Of a stretch of 18,410 bases of DNA, positions 17,554 through 18,410 are shown in pieces. The notes beneath the pieces were generated by a model. It was not told the origin of the DNA. It ran no database searches and worked only from the letters and a program-made list of their open reading frames with translations. The stretch is from Rodentolepis nana (taxonomy: Eukaryota; Platyhelminthes; Cestoda; Cyclophyllidea; Hymenolepididae), in NCBI GenBank assembly GCA_900617975.1, contig UZAE01013102.1:8130-26539 (forward strand), read 5' to 3'. Position 1 is the stretch's first letter; each line of letters opens with the position of its first letter. Made by a program: the position numbers and the translations under genes.

Positions 17554-18410
17554 CTGAAGCCGACAAAAAATCTTTAAACCCATAAGACTAAGTTTGGAAT
17601 TCTTGGTCTTGTTTGAAGTACAATTATAGCTCACTTTGGATGACCTCCAGGAAGCTCAATAAGGCAACTTCTGATGATCAAAATTAAAGCAATGGAAATT
17701 CGAGACATAAAAGTCTCAATGTTATTTATCTTCTCCTTTTGTGACTATCGAAGGTGACCCAAAGGCGAAAAGTATCTTCTCAATTTTTTCCAATGGACGG
17801 ATGGCACTTATGGTGGATCGATTTTAAACCAAATCACCAATAAGAGGGAAGGAGCTGAGTTAAAAAATTTTTGTATAAAATTAATTTTAATTATACCACT
17901 TCCCCTCCCCCCCCCCACCGGATGTAACCCTAAGTTAAAGGAGACTTTGAAACTGAGACTCGCTTAGGCTCAAATACTGCCCCGCTAAACAAAGAGGCTT
18001 TAAAAAATTGTATTCACTCTGTAGGGGGTGTAATTTAAGCCCTAGAATTCAAGTCACCTTTGCAATGGCAAATTGTTACCACCTCATGTAATATAAGAAC
18101 GACCTTAAAATCTCTCTACGTAACGCATTTTCAAGGATGAACTGGAGGGGGGGGGGGGGTAGGCGGGACGGGGTCCCAAAAGTTTAAGATTTTCAATTTT
18201 GTCTCTCCCGTTCTTATATTAACTGTAAATGGCAGTCGAAAGCACATAAATGAGAGAATAATTGTTCGGCGTGGAGAGCAATAAATGAGAACTATTAACA
18301 AATTCTAATAACCAACTTGTTTGAAAGTTATTTCCAACCACTGAAATCTAAATAAATTGGCAAATAAAGACTCCAATCGTCTAACCCCACTCTGCCACTG
18401 CCGAACCCCC
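17554..18410 (-). other. Upstream intron sequence, no CH-domain exon found
   Basis: I looked for exons of the second CH domain on the minus strand and found none. It contains a C10 tract (17907-17916), a G13 tract (18147-18159) and a 13-base inverted repeat around the latter. Confidence 0.6.
18089..18221. repeat. 13-base inverted repeat around a G13 tract
   Basis: TAATATAAGAACG at 18089-18101 and its exact reverse complement at 18209-18221. The G tract lies between them. It may be a small palindromic element or chance. Confidence 0.5.

Overview
The window looks like eukaryotic (metazoan) genomic DNA. It is AT-rich and dominated by one large intron-rich gene on the minus strand. I could reconstruct 26 exons (about 4,579 coding bases, about 1,526 residues) whose frames and splice phases agree at every junction, plus one candidate 23-base microexon. 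The protein is a tandem spectrin-repeat protein. Its first repeat has the segment that follows the actin-binding domain in beta-spectrins (the YRRVEK region). A canonical SH3 domain sits inside the fifth repeat. By family knowledge that layout is diagnostic of beta-heavy spectrin (Drosophila karst, nematode sma-1, vertebrate SPTBN5). Both gene ends lie outside the window: the CH domains would be to the right of 17.5 kb, and more repeats plus any PH domain to the left of base 1.

Layout, right to left in transcription order. From 18410 to 12957 there are few exons and long introns of 0.6 to 3.8 kb. From 12956 to 5478 are the exons for repeats 1 to 4 and the start of repeat 5, separated by introns that hold repeats. 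From 5388 to 4588 the SH3 domain and its acidic and basic linkers are coded. From 4512 to 1 there are many small exons (54 to 324 bases), mostly with compact introns of 65 to 91 bases, coding for later, more divergent repeats. One intron uses a GC donor, and one is only 43 bases long.

The introns carry at least four copies of one short interspersed element of about 330 bases with an AAAT-type tail. Two copies have long target-site duplications (13 and 16 bases). All four lie antisense to the spectrin gene. In that orientation each shows the gene-sense strand a strong 3' splice site and a consensus 5' splice site (GAG/GTAAGT) 233 to 318 bases apart, so each is a ready-made pseudo-exon. This is the most interesting non-coding signal in the window.

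Organism: an invertebrate. Short introns clustered around 65 to 90 bases, the base composition and the element style would suit a flatworm, perhaps a tapeworm, but this is a weak inference. I see no bacterial genes, RNA genes, CRISPR arrays or viral genes, and no promoter or polyadenylation region for the main gene.
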